Assembly (NCBI GenBank): GCA_947259115.1
Contig: CAMYKS010000003.1
Coordinates: 186,001-250,000 of the forward strand
Length of the DNA: 64,000 bases
From: an uncultured Desulfobulbaceae bacterium
GTDB lineage: Bacteria > Desulfobacterota > Desulfobulbia > Desulfobulbales > BM004
Direction of reading: 5' to 3'
A model generated the notes under the pieces. The model searched no databases, was not told the DNA's origin, and worked only from the letters and a program-made list of their open reading frames with translations. A program made the translations under genes and the position numbers. Positions 43,449 through 52,703 of the stretch are shown here, in pieces. Every line of letters begins with the position of its first letter. Position 1 is the first letter of the stretch.

Positions 43449-43497
43449 GATGCTTCGTACAGCCGTACCTTACCTGTGCGGCTTGCTCCGGAGCATC
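43449..43497. repeat. Imperfect hairpin between sucC and sucD
   Basis: GATGCT ... AGCCG ... CGGCT ... AGCATC: two nested complementary arm pairs in the 223-bp sucC-sucD gap. It could be an mRNA-processing or stability element, or a REP-like repeat. There is no T run on the coding (minus) side adjacent to it. Confidence 0.4.
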
Positions 43498-43579
43498 TAT
43501 TTCCGCAATTTGTGGAATTTCTGCCCCTCAAACAGATAATGTTTTAATTTTAACGCCTTATCCCGTTTGTCCTTAAAGC

Positions 43580-44743
43580 TTATATTTGTACAATTGCCGC
43601 AATTTTATGGGCCGCATCCTTCAGGTCCACGGCGGTGATTAGGTTAAGCCCTGAATCGGCCAGTATCCTGCGCCCTTCCTCCACATTTGTGCCTTCCATA
43701 CGGATGACAACAGGTACGCTGATGCCCGTTTTTCTGGCAGCCTGCACCACACCTTCGGCCAGGACGTCACAGCGCAATATACCGCCAAAAATATTGATGA
43801 GAATTGCTTTGACATTTTCATCCGCCAGGATGATCCTGAAACCGTTTTCCACCATTTCAGCATTGGCGCCGCCGCCGACATCAAGAAAATTAGCAGGTTC
43901 AGCCCCTGCCTTTTTGATAATATCCATGGTGGCCATGGCCAGCCCCGCACCATTGACCATGTTGCCGACATTGCCTGAAAGATTGATATAGTTCAGGTTG
44001 TACCTGGACGCCTCAACCTCGAGGGCATCTTCTTCATCAATATCCCTGAGTTCAAGAAGATCCTTGTGGCGATACAGTCCGTTACTGTCAATATCAATTT
44101 TGGCATCCAGGGCAATTATGGAGTTTTCTGCCGTTACAACCAGGGGATTTATTTCGACTAGCGAGCAGTCATGGGAAACGAAAAACCTGTAAAGGTTAAC
44201 GAGCATTGCGTTAAACAGCTTGGTAACTTCAGGTCCCAGGTTCAGGCCGAATGCAACCTCCCGGCAGTGATAAGGTTGAATACCGACCAGGGGATTGACT
44301 GCGACCCGGACAATTTTCTCCGGGCTTTCAGCCGCCACCTCTTCGATATCCATGCCACCTGCCTGGCTGGCCATAATGACAATATTTGCCGTAGCCCTGT
44401 CTGGCAGTATGGAGAGATACAGTTCCCGGGCAATGTTCAGCCCTTCCTCTACCAGCACCTTTCTGACCAGTTTTCCTTCCGGACCTGTCTGGGGAGTGAC
44501 CAGGTTCATGTTCAGGATTTGCAGAGCAATATTTTTTGCTTCTTGCAGAGAGCCGGCAAGCTTGACACCGCCGCCTTTACCGCGTCCACCGGCATGGATT
44601 TGGGCTTTAATGACAACCGGATAGCCGCCCAGTTCCTCAGCAACTGTGCAGGCCTCTTCCACGGAAAAGGCAGCCTTTCCCTTTGGTACGGGAATGTTGG
44701 CATTGCGAAACAGCTCTTTGGCCTGGTACTCGTGAATCTTCAT
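43580..44743 (-). CDS. sucC: Succinyl-CoA synthetase beta subunit
   Basis: 387 residues, ATP-grasp subunit that binds nucleotide and succinate. Seen: MKIHEYQAKELFRNANIPVPKG start, KAQIHAGGRGKGGGVKL near residue 45, and GNVGNMVNGAGLAMATMD near 260 with FLDVGGGANAEMV near 290. GAAGAG lies 9 bases before the chosen ATG; the frame opens 10 codons earlier. In propionate metabolism this pair links succinyl-CoA to substrate-level ATP or GTP formation. Confidence 0.96.
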   Translation of the reverse strand: MKIHEYQAKELFRNANIPVPKGKAAFSVEEACTVAEELGGYPVVIKAQIHAGGRGKGGGVKLAGSLQEAKNIALQILNMNLVTPQTGPEGKLVRKVLVEEGLNIARELYLSILPDRATANIVIMASQAGGMDIEEVAAESPEKIVRVAVNPLVGIQPYHCREVAFGLNLGPEVTKLFNAMLVNLYRFFVSHDCSLVEINPLVVTAENSIIALDAKIDIDSNGLYRHKDLLELRDIDEEDALEVEASRYNLNYINLSGNVGNMVNGAGLAMATMDIIKKAGAEPANFLDVGGGANAEMVENGFRIILADENVKAILINIFGGILRCDVLAEGVVQAARKTGISVPVVIRMEGTNVEEGRRILADSGLNLITAVDLKDAAHKIAAIVQI

Positions 44744-44857
44744 GGGCGATATCTCTTCTATTGCAGGTGGCATGGTAAAATGGAAAGGGGATGTACCGCC
44801 GGGCCCCTTTCCATTTACGCAGTCCGGTTTTTTATTTTGTCGGTATCACATGTATTA

Positions 44858-46750
44858 TTATTTGGGATACCCCATACTTTTGAGCGATTCGGTGATCTCA
44901 TCCAGGCTGGTGGGGTCGTCAATGGTCGATGGCATACGGTATTCCTTGCCATTGGCAATTGCGCGCATGGTGCCGCGCAGAATCTTGCCGGACCGGGTCT
45001 TAGGCAGCCGGGTAACAATGGAGGTCTCCCTGTAACAGGCAATGGGTCCGATCTGGTTCCTGACCATTTTAATCAGGTCGGTCGTCAGTTCCTCAGGGTC
45101 CTGTTGCGCACCGGCTTTCAGAACCACCAGGCCGATGGGCAGCTGGCCTTTAAGCTGGTCGTTGGTACCGAAAACCGCGCATTCCGCTACACTGGGATGG
45201 GTGGCGATTACCTCCTCCATGGCTCCTGTTGACAGACGGTGACCGGCAATATTGATAACATCATCCATGCGGCCCATGACATATATGTAGCCGTCCTCGT
45301 CCTTATAGCCTCCGTCGCTTGTCTCATAATAGCCGGGGAATTTACTCATGTATGAGCGCTGGAATTTTTCATCATCCTTGTACAGGGTAGGCAGGGTGCC
45401 TGGCGGCAGCGGCAGTTTGACGACCACGTTGCCTTCCTCGTGGGGGCCGACCTCCTTGCCTGCATCATCTAATATCCGGACATCATAGCCTGGCACCGCT
45501 ACAGTAGGTGAGCCGGGCTTGATGGGCAGCTGTTCAATGCCCATGCAGTTGGCGGCAATGGCCCAGCCGGTTTCTGTCTGCCACCAGTGGTCTATGACCG
45601 GGCGGTGCAGCATTTTACAGGCCCAGTGATAGGTGTCGGGATCAAGCCGTTCCCCGGCCAGGAAAAGGTATTTAAAATCCGAAAGATCATATTCCTTGAA
45701 ATAGGCACCATCCGGGTCCTCTTTTTTTATGGCGCGGAAGGCCGTTGGGGCAGTGAAAAGTACCTTGACGCCATGCTGGGAAATAACCCGCCAGAAGGCA
45801 CCCGGGTCAGGCGTGCCGATGGGCTTGCCTTCGTAAATAATGGTCGTGCAGCCCCTTAAAAGAGGAGCGTAAATGATGTATGAATGACCAACAACCCAGC
45901 CGACATCCGAGGCCGCCCAGAAGACATCACCGCCCCGCACGTCATAGATATTTTCCATGGACCAGTTAAGGGCTACTGCATGGCCGCCGTTGTCCCTGAC
46001 TACACCCTTGGGCATGCCGGTGGTGCCTGAGGTATAGAGGATGTAAAGTGGATCTGTGGCCAGTACCGGAACGCAATCTGCCGGTTGGGCGGAAGCGGCC
46101 AGCTCAGCCCAGTCAAAGTCTCTGTTTTCGTTAAGAGGGGCTTTAACAATATCGCGCTGGTAAATAATGCATTTTTCAGGTTTATGGTCTGCAATTTCAA
46201 TAGCTTTGTCGATCAGGGGTTTGTACTCAATAAGCTTTTTGCCTTCAGCAGCACCCGAGGCAGTAACTATCACCTTAGGTTGGGAGTGGTCAATGCGGAT
46301 GGCCAGTTCGTTGGCTGCAAAGCCCCCGAAAACCACGGAGTGGATGGCGCCAAGCCGGGCACAAGCCAGCATGGCAATGGCAGCCTGGGGAATCATGGGC
46401 ATATAGATGATGACGGTATCTCCCTTACCAACGCCCTGACCTTTGAGGACCCCGGCAAAATTTGCCACCAGGTCACGGAGTTCACGGTAAGTGAATTTCT
46501 GTATGGTGTTGGTTACAGGGCTGTCGTATATGATCGCCACCTGGTCTGCTCTGCCGCCTTCAACATGGCGGTCCACAGCATTATAGCAGGTGTTCATCTC
46601 AGCGCCGGCAAACCACTTGTAGAACGGCGGATTCGTGTCATCTAAAACCCTGTCCCATTTTTTGTACCAGTCGATGCTTGCAGCTGCCTTAGCCCAAAAG
46701 TCTTCTGGGTTTTCAGCGCTTTTGGCGAAAATTTCTTTGTACCTGCCCAT
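44858..46750 (-). CDS. prpE: Propionyl-CoA synthetase (acyl-CoA synthetase, PrpE type)
   Basis: 630 residues; AMP-forming ligase that activates propionate with ATP and CoA. Seen: YTSGTTGMPKGVVRDNGG near residue 240 (the VRDNGGHAVAL variant is PrpE-like rather than acetate-specific), VFWAASDVGWVVGHSYI near 272, WWQTETGW near 387, the hinge GYKDEDGYIYVMGRMDDVIN near 485 and the catalytic Lys in TRSGKILRG near 594. It is the first gene of the minus-strand propionate run. A palindrome sits about 95 bases upstream. Confidence 0.93.
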   Translation of the reverse strand: MGRYKEIFAKSAENPEDFWAKAAASIDWYKKWDRVLDDTNPPFYKWFAGAEMNTCYNAVDRHVEGGRADQVAIIYDSPVTNTIQKFTYRELRDLVANFAGVLKGQGVGKGDTVIIYMPMIPQAAIAMLACARLGAIHSVVFGGFAANELAIRIDHSQPKVIVTASGAAEGKKLIEYKPLIDKAIEIADHKPEKCIIYQRDIVKAPLNENRDFDWAELAASAQPADCVPVLATDPLYILYTSGTTGMPKGVVRDNGGHAVALNWSMENIYDVRGGDVFWAASDVGWVVGHSYIIYAPLLRGCTTIIYEGKPIGTPDPGAFWRVISQHGVKVLFTAPTAFRAIKKEDPDGAYFKEYDLSDFKYLFLAGERLDPDTYHWACKMLHRPVIDHWWQTETGWAIAANCMGIEQLPIKPGSPTVAVPGYDVRILDDAGKEVGPHEEGNVVVKLPLPPGTLPTLYKDDEKFQRSYMSKFPGYYETSDGGYKDEDGYIYVMGRMDDVINIAGHRLSTGAMEEVIATHPSVAECAVFGTNDQLKGQLPIGLVVLKAGAQQDPEELTTDLIKMVRNQIGPIACYRETSIVTRLPKTRSGKILRGTMRAIANGKEYRMPSTIDDPTSLDEITESLKSMGYPK

Positions 46751-46844
46751 TATAGCCTCCCATTACTTTTTTTGTTGAAAAAGGTTAAGCGAATATATCG
46801 CCGTACAGTCCTCTCTATTAAGTCTGGAAAATTTTGCCCTTAAC

Positions 46845-46859
46845 TACCACAATGTGGTA
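46845..46859. promoter_or_regulatory. 15-bp palindrome upstream of the propionate operon
   Basis: TACCACA-A-TGTGGTA, perfect 7-base arms around one base, about 95 bases before the prpE start in the 218-bp hypD-prpE gap. It suits binding by a dimeric repressor. The remainder of the gap is AT-rich with no clear promoter. Confidence 0.4.
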
Positions 46860-46968
46860 TCCATGGCAAGCTTTTTACGTAAAAATACCTATATTAATCT
46901 ATGAAGCCACAAACTGCACAGAAAAGTCAAGTTTTTATGAAAAATATTTTTGACTCTTTTTCATGCTG

Positions 46969-48063
46969 TCAGAATTTTTTTTGGTATCTGTAATAGGCCC
47001 CGCAAGACCCTTCACCGGAAACCATACAGGGGCCGATTGGATGCTCAGGCAGACAGGCAGTGCCGAACAATTTGCAGTCTGCGGGCGTTTTGATGGACTT
47101 TAAAACATCACCGCAGGCGCAGCCGGCAGGATCTTTTGCTGCAACAACTTCTAAATCAAAACGTTTTCTGGCATTATAAAAATCAAATTCCGGACGGATC
47201 GCCAGGCCGCTGCCGGGAATGATCGTCAAACCACGCCAGAGGGCATCAGCCGGCTCAAATATCCTGTACATCACAGTCATGGCCTGGCGGTTGCCTCCAT
47301 TGCTGACAGCTCTGTCATAGGCTATCTCAACCTTTGGAGCCCCGGTTTTAACCTGTGCAGCAAGCATAAGCACAGCTTTAAGAATATCCACCGGTTCAAA
47401 GCCGGCAATTACACAGGGTATATTGTAGCGCTCCACAAAGGGTTCGTAGGCATTGGCTCCGATCATTATGGAGACATGCCCCGGGCAGATGAGGCCGTCT
47501 ATCTGGATTTCAGGGTCAACCAGGAGTGCATCTAAAGCAGGTGGCATAACCTTGTGTGCCGAGATGACAGAAAAATTCTGCAGCCCTTCCTGGTCAGCCG
47601 TGAGTATGGCCGCTGCCACTGTGGGAGTGGTGGTTTCAAATCCCACCCCCAGAAAAATTACCTGCCGCCCAGGGTTCTGCCTGGCAATCTGGAGTGCATC
47701 GAGTGAGGAATACACGGTCCTGATATCTGCACCCTCTGCCCTGGCCTCCTGCAGGGAAGACCTGGAACCGGGGACCCTGAGGAGGTCTCCGAAGGTGGTT
47801 ACAATGGAGCCCTCCAGTTCGGCTGCCTTGATGAATGAGTCAATATCGGCCGTGGCAGTGACACACACCGGGCAGCCGGGCCCCGAGGTGAGAGTAATTG
47901 CAGGCGGCAGCAATTCCCTGATCCCGTGGCGGCAGATGGAAACAGTGTGGGTGCCGCACACCTCCATGAAGCGGACAGGGGGCAGATCTGCCTGTTTATT
48001 GAGTAACTTTACTAATTTCCCGGCAACCTCGCCGTCTCGATATGTTTTCAGCCATTCCATCAT
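46969..48063 (-). CDS. hypD: Hydrogenase maturation protein HypD
   Basis: 364 residues, Fe-S scaffold on which the Fe(CN)2CO unit is assembled with HypC. Seen: RFMEVCGTHTVSICRHG near residue 31, SGPGCPVCVTATADID near 60, VGFETTTPTVAAAI near 140 and the C-terminal cysteine cluster region CACGD-like AGCACGDVLK with PADCKLFGTACLPEHPIGPCMVS. The gene lies downstream of hypF on the same strand. hypC, normally next to it, is not visible in the window. Confidence 0.97.
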   Translation of the reverse strand: MMEWLKTYRDGEVAGKLVKLLNKQADLPPVRFMEVCGTHTVSICRHGIRELLPPAITLTSGPGCPVCVTATADIDSFIKAAELEGSIVTTFGDLLRVPGSRSSLQEARAEGADIRTVYSSLDALQIARQNPGRQVIFLGVGFETTTPTVAAAILTADQEGLQNFSVISAHKVMPPALDALLVDPEIQIDGLICPGHVSIMIGANAYEPFVERYNIPCVIAGFEPVDILKAVLMLAAQVKTGAPKVEIAYDRAVSNGGNRQAMTVMYRIFEPADALWRGLTIIPGSGLAIRPEFDFYNARKRFDLEVVAAKDPAGCACGDVLKSIKTPADCKLFGTACLPEHPIGPCMVSGEGSCGAYYRYQKKF

Positions 48064-48281
48064 AAGATACCAGTTATAAGTGACTAAAGTTGAAAGTGCC
48101 TAAAGTTTTAAAAACAGGTTAAAGGCTAAAGGCCAAAGGTAAAAGGTATAAAAAACTGACATAAAATAAAGAAACAATTTACCTTCGCTTTCATATTTAT
48201 TTGTATTTTTATAGCACTCCAACCCTTCTAAATCAGCCATTTTTTCTTGACAACTCGACCCCTTGAATCCTATCATTTTTT

Positions 48282-48344
48282 TTCAGCCTTCAGCCTTCAG
48301 CCTTCAGCCTTCAGCCTTCAGCCTTCAGCCTTCAGCCTTCAGCC
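48282..48344. repeat. Nine tandem copies of TTCAGCC, overlapping hypF end
   Basis: A perfect 7-base unit repeated nine times (63 bases). The last part encodes the C-terminal LKAEG and stop of hypF on the minus strand. A degenerate heptamer run of the TAAAGGC kind lies at about 48117-48149 in the same hypF-hypD gap. It is a simple sequence repeat likely to vary in copy number between strains. Confidence 0.95.
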
Positions 48345-50667
48345 TTTTATTATACATCGCCCTGCCTGCAACGGCCTGGCCCAGGGAGATGCCGCCATCA
48401 TTAGCCGGCACCTGTTCATGGGAAAAGACTGCAAAGGAATGGGTTTCCAGGTTTGTTTTAAGTTGCCGGTGCAGGTTCAGGTTCTGGAAGACACCACCTG
48501 ACAGGACCACCTGGTTGATATTTCTCTGCTCCCTGATTTCCCGGCATACACCGGTAAAGAGGCATGCCAGAGTATTGTGAAATCGTTTGCTGATATCCCG
48601 AGGCCGAATATTTTTAGCAATATCGTGTACAATAGCGCTAATGATTGGTTTTATATCAAGCTGCCAGGGCTTTACATCGGATCTTATAATCTCAAAGGGA
48701 TATGATGCGGTGTCTGAAGTAAACGGCTCAAGGAGCATTTCCAGTTCAGCCGCAGCTTGCCCTTCAAAGCTGACGGTATGCCGCAGGCCAAGGAGGGCGG
48801 CAACAGCATCAAAAAGTCTGCCGCAGCTTGAGGTCAGCGGTGAGTTGATGGACTTGTCAATCATCTGCCGCATGACATCTGTTTTGTCTTTATGATCATG
48901 GAGCAGCGGCAGGTTCAGCTCTGTATATTCAGGACCGAAAGCCCGGTACAGATGACTGAACGCCATGCGCCAGGGTTCATGAATTGCTGCATCACCACCG
49001 GGCATTGCTGCGGTAGACAGGTGGGCCAACCGTTCAAACGTATGGTAGTAAGCCAATAACACCTCACCGCCCCAAACGGTATGGTCCGGGCCATAACCGT
49101 TTCCATCCAGGGTTACAGCGATAACAGGGCTGCTTAACCCATGCTCGGCCATGCAACTGACTGCATGGGCATGGTGGTGCTGGACACCGATTGCAGGTAG
49201 CTCTTTCTGGCTGCGGGCATAGCGGCTGCCCGGGTAGTCGGGATGCAGGTCATGTACAAGAAGATCGGGCTCTATGCGCAGAAGAGATTGAAAATGGCGG
49301 GAAATGTTTTCCTGGTGCAGTTGGGTATCCATATTATCCAGGTCGCCTATATGTTGGCTGACAAATGCCTCGTTTCCCTTGGTCAGGCAGATGGTATTCT
49401 TGATAATTGCCCCCAGTGCAAGGGTGCGGCCATTATTTTGTTTCAGGTTAACGGCAGATGGGACAAAGGCCCGGGCCCGCCTGTACAGAGCAGGATAGCT
49501 GCCTGACATGCGGATGACCGAATCATCTGCCTGGGTGACAATAGGTCTGTTGTGGAGCAGGAAATAGTCAGCAATGTTTGCGAGTTTAGCAAAGGCTTCG
49601 TCATCGTCCTTGACGACCGGTGAGCCGGAGACATTGCCGCTGGTCATTACCAGGGCCTGAAAATTATGGTGGTAAAACAAGAGATGGTGAATGGGGGTAT
49701 ATGGCAGCATTACTCCGATGAAGCGGTTATTCGGTGTAACATTTTCCGCCAGGGGGAAAGGTGAGTTTTTCTGCAGGAGCACAATCGGCTTTGCCCGTCC
49801 GCTTAAAAGTTTTTGTTCGTGCGGGGAAAAGCAGGCAAATGTTTTTACCTGGTCCAGATCGACAACCATGACAGCCAGGGGCTTGTCCGGCCGGCCTTTT
49901 CTTTCTCTGAGTCGGGCAATTGCTTTAGGGTCAACCGCATTGGCGGCAAGATGAAACCCTCCAATGCCTTTTATGGCCACAATCTTTCCCGCCTGCAAGA
50001 GGTCTGCAGCCATGCGGATCGGCTCAGGGCCTGCAACGGTTTGACCATCCGCTGCGGCCAGCCTGACAGCTGGGCCACAGAGAGGACAGCAGGTAGCCTG
50101 GGCATGGAAGCGGCGATCGAGCGGGTCACTGTATTCCGCCTGGCAGCGGTGGCAAAGCCCAAACCGTTTCATCGTGGTTAAAGGCCGGTCATAGGGGGTT
50201 TTTTCAATCAGGGTATAGCGAGGGCCGCAGTCTGTGCAATTAATAAACGGGTATAAATAGCGCTGGTCATGCGGATCAAAAAGTTCAGCCAGGCAGTTGT
50301 CGCAGACATCCGAGTCAGGGGTAATAGGGCCAATTTTGTTTCCGACCGCAATGCTTTCAATTATGTGGAAATTTTTATAACGCTCACCAGGCCCAATCTC
50401 TGATTTTTCAACAACTAACTGGTCAATGGAGGCAAGGGGAGGTTTTTCACAGGCAATGGCCGTGGCAAAATGATCGATTTCCTGCCCGCTGCCATCAATT
50501 TCTATAGATACACCGGCTGCAGTATTGGCAACATGACCTGTCAACCCTTGTGTCTTGGCAAGCCTGTATATAAAGGGCCTGAAACCGACTCCCTGGATAA
50601 TGCCGCTGATTTGTATGCGGGCCCGGATTACTTTTCTGCTGTCTGTTCCTGTATCCAGCTGTGCCAA
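48325..50667 (-). CDS. hypF: Carbamoyltransferase HypF
   Basis: 780 residues; makes the CN ligands of [NiFe] hydrogenase from carbamoyl phosphate via HypE. Domains in order: acylphosphatase (about 12-100, GIIQGVGFRPFIYRL), paired zinc fingers (about 115-195, CDNC/CTDC and CHRC/CPLC), YrdC-like (about 208-385, GKIVAIKGIGGFHLA and RKGRPDKPLAVMV), and Kae1-like (about 410-770, QHHHAHAVSCMAEHG and DGNGYGPDHTVWGGE). The start is a TTG that overlaps hypB by 40 bases; no nearer ATG fits. The C-terminus is encoded by the heptamer repeat. Confidence 0.95.
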   Translation of the reverse strand: MAQLDTGTDSRKVIRARIQISGIIQGVGFRPFIYRLAKTQGLTGHVANTAAGVSIEIDGSGQEIDHFATAIACEKPPLASIDQLVVEKSEIGPGERYKNFHIIESIAVGNKIGPITPDSDVCDNCLAELFDPHDQRYLYPFINCTDCGPRYTLIEKTPYDRPLTTMKRFGLCHRCQAEYSDPLDRRFHAQATCCPLCGPAVRLAAADGQTVAGPEPIRMAADLLQAGKIVAIKGIGGFHLAANAVDPKAIARLRERKGRPDKPLAVMVVDLDQVKTFACFSPHEQKLLSGRAKPIVLLQKNSPFPLAENVTPNNRFIGVMLPYTPIHHLLFYHHNFQALVMTSGNVSGSPVVKDDDEAFAKLANIADYFLLHNRPIVTQADDSVIRMSGSYPALYRRARAFVPSAVNLKQNNGRTLALGAIIKNTICLTKGNEAFVSQHIGDLDNMDTQLHQENISRHFQSLLRIEPDLLVHDLHPDYPGSRYARSQKELPAIGVQHHHAHAVSCMAEHGLSSPVIAVTLDGNGYGPDHTVWGGEVLLAYYHTFERLAHLSTAAMPGGDAAIHEPWRMAFSHLYRAFGPEYTELNLPLLHDHKDKTDVMRQMIDKSINSPLTSSCGRLFDAVAALLGLRHTVSFEGQAAAELEMLLEPFTSDTASYPFEIIRSDVKPWQLDIKPIISAIVHDIAKNIRPRDISKRFHNTLACLFTGVCREIREQRNINQVVLSGGVFQNLNLHRQLKTNLETHSFAVFSHEQVPANDGGISLGQAVAGRAMYNKRLKAEG

Positions 50668-51278
50668 TCGTCAAGTCCCTGTCCGCTATAGGCGGAAATC
50701 TCAAAAATTATCAGGTCAGGATTGATGGACCTGGCTGCTTCCTTGATTTTTTCAATATTGCAGCGAAGATGCGGCAGCAGGTCCACTTTGCTTATGAGGA
50801 GAACACGGGATTCCTTGAACATGAGGGGGTACTTGTAAGGCTTGTCGTCTCCCTCTGTGACACTGAGCATCATAACTTTATGGTCTTCTCCAATGTTGAA
50901 CTCAGCCGGGCAGACAAGGTTGCCGACATTTTCAACTACCAAGAGGTCCAGCCCGTCAAGGGGTAAATCGGCCAAGGCATTGCGGATCATGTTGGCGTCG
51001 AGGTGGCAGGCCCCGTCCGTTTCGATCTGTACCGCCTCCAAGCCTGCAGCCGCAACCCTTTCAGCATCAAGGGTGGTCTGTATATCGCCTTCAATGACAC
51101 CTATTTTGAGCCGGCCCGCAAAATGGACCCCCATCTGCTCGAGCAGGGTGGTCTTGCCGGCTCCAGGAGAACTCATAAGGTTTATTACAGTGAGTCCGTG
51201 CGCGTCAAAAAGCTTTCTGTTTTCCTGGGCTATCCTGCTGTTGGCATCTAATATGTTTTTAACAACTGCTACACGCAA
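50628..51278 (-). CDS. hypB: Hydrogenase nickel incorporation GTPase HypB
   Basis: 216 residues, GTPase that delivers nickel to the large subunit. Seen: P-loop NLMSSPGAGKTTLLEQ near residue 34, EGDIQTTLDAERV near 62, the metal site Cys-His in DGACHLDAN near 90 with Cys in NVGNLVCPAEF near 118, and SKVD in place of NKxD near 170. The N-terminus lacks the His-rich nickel store or CCGCxxC motif of some homologues. It is the first gene of the hypB-hypF-hypD run. hypA, hypC and hypE are not in the window. Confidence 0.96.
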   Translation of the reverse strand: MRVAVVKNILDANSRIAQENRKLFDAHGLTVINLMSSPGAGKTTLLEQMGVHFAGRLKIGVIEGDIQTTLDAERVAAAGLEAVQIETDGACHLDANMIRNALADLPLDGLDLLVVENVGNLVCPAEFNIGEDHKVMMLSVTEGDDKPYKYPLMFKESRVLLISKVDLLPHLRCNIEKIKEAARSINPDLIIFEISAYSGQGLDDWHSWIQEQTAEK

Positions 51279-51475
51279 TGTCTTCTCCTTTCAACATAAA
51301 TGATATGGTATAGGTATTTACTCCTAATTACGCGGTGGACCCGGATAATACCCCATGTTGCCTTCTTGTGCAAAGGGTTATGTGGAAATGGCGTAACATG
51401 CTTAAATAAAAGGAGAAAATGAGAGTAGTGGCTGGGCCGACTTAGGCAGGAGTGTAACAGGGGAATATTATTTAA

Positions 51476-52093
51476 TTAGTTGCTCCAGCGGAGCACCTTG
51501 TCTTTGAAGTCAATGGTATACTGATAATTTTTAAGAAAATTCATACCGAGCAGGCCGTCAAAGGGAACATCAGGACCACGGTGTTCTATGATACCGGCAA
51601 TAAGATTTTTTTTCGTGTGCGGACCAACTGTGACTGCATCAAGTCTGACCGCCTCTGCATCAATAAGATCACCTCCGGCTACCCTGATGGAACCTTTTTG
51701 GGGTTTCCTGATCAGAAGTTTTTTTGCAATAGCCTTGTGCAGGGTTATGTTGGTGGAACCGGTGTCCAGTAGCAGATTGGCCTTAATGCGCTTGCCTTTA
51801 TACGAAAGTGTGACCGGTACGATTACATGATTGTCTACTATGGCAACCTCGGTCTTATCTTCCTGTGCAGCAGGCTTTTGCGGGAGAGCATACTGTGTTT
51901 CAGAACCTTCAGGTACAGGGGGTGGCTCTAATTCTATAACATCAAGTTTGCCCGTGGCTTGGACAGGCGGGACATTTGTCATATGGCGCAAACCGTTTTC
52001 ATCGGTCCAGATATAGATCGTTTCCGCTGAGACAAAGACAGCTGCCATGACAACTCCAAGTAATATTACAAGACTGATAATTTTAGAATTCAT
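51476..52093 (-). CDS. Retropepsin-like aspartic protease, exported
   Basis: About 205 residues. A signal peptide or anchor (IISLVILLGVVMAAVFVSA), then a short DUF4124-like segment (IYIWTDENGLRHMTNVPP), a Pro-rich linker and a retropepsin-like domain. The catalytic Asp is in NLLLDTGSTNITLH near residue 105, followed by GLLGMNFLKNYQYTIDF near 180. Such TIGR02281-type proteins act in the periplasm; the substrate is unknown. ATG 52093 is chosen over the TTG two codons upstream. It seems to stand alone. Confidence 0.85.
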   Translation of the reverse strand: MNSKIISLVILLGVVMAAVFVSAETIYIWTDENGLRHMTNVPPVQATGKLDVIELEPPPVPEGSETQYALPQKPAAQEDKTEVAIVDNHVIVPVTLSYKGKRIKANLLLDTGSTNITLHKAIAKKLLIRKPQKGSIRVAGGDLIDAEAVRLDAVTVGPHTKKNLIAGIIEHRGPDVPFDGLLGMNFLKNYQYTIDFKDKVLRWSN

Positions 52094-52232
52094 TGTCAAT
52101 TGCCTGCATAGGTGAGTGAAAATGTTATTCTCATATTATAAGAATCCTGTTATTTATAATAATCATTCGCAAAGAAAATGTATGTACAAAAAGTAGCGCA
52201 TAAAAAAGAACTCCAACATCCTGTAATATACC

Positions 52233-52622
52233 ATGCTTCAAGCAATCCGGCTCATTGCAGAAAGAAAGATCACTGAAGCTATCCGGAAGGGGCTCCTTGA
52301 TATTCAAGAATGGCGCAACAGGCCTCTGCCCATGACCAATGACAATCTGATTCCTGAGGAGTTGCGCATGGCGCATATGATTTTAAAAAATGCAGGGTAT
52401 CTTCCTCCTGAAATAGAAACAAAGAAGGAAATACAGCAGATTGAGGACTTACTTGCAACCTGTGAAGACGAACGCACCAGGGTGAAGCAGATAAAAAAAC
52501 TGAATTACCTGGTGCTGAAATTGAATGCCATGAAAGGCGATGCTGTCAACATTGAAAACCAGGAGGAATATTACCGGCAGGTCGTTGAGCGGATCAGCGT
52601 TAATAGACATAAAGCAGAATAA
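52233..52622 (+). CDS. DUF1992 (DnaJ-homologue-like) protein
   Basis: 129 residues. Seen: LIAERKITEAIRKGLLDIQEW near the start, RPLPMTNDNLIPEELRMAHMI near residue 28-48 and the coiled YLPPEIETKKEIQQIEDLL near 55. This is the DUF1992 domain shared with DNAJC28. It has no J-domain, so it is not a chaperone partner in the normal sense; function is unknown. Divergent from the aspartic protease gene. Confidence 0.85.
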   Translation: MLQAIRLIAERKITEAIRKGLLDIQEWRNRPLPMTNDNLIPEELRMAHMILKNAGYLPPEIETKKEIQQIEDLLATCEDERTRVKQIKKLNYLVLKLNAMKGDAVNIENQEEYYRQVVERISVNRHKAE

Positions 52623-52703
52623 AATATTAGCTGCACCTTACCGCTCTTGCTTTTACCATTATAAGAAGGGTATCTTGAATAATCAGGATTTTCGCTTAAG
52701 ATC

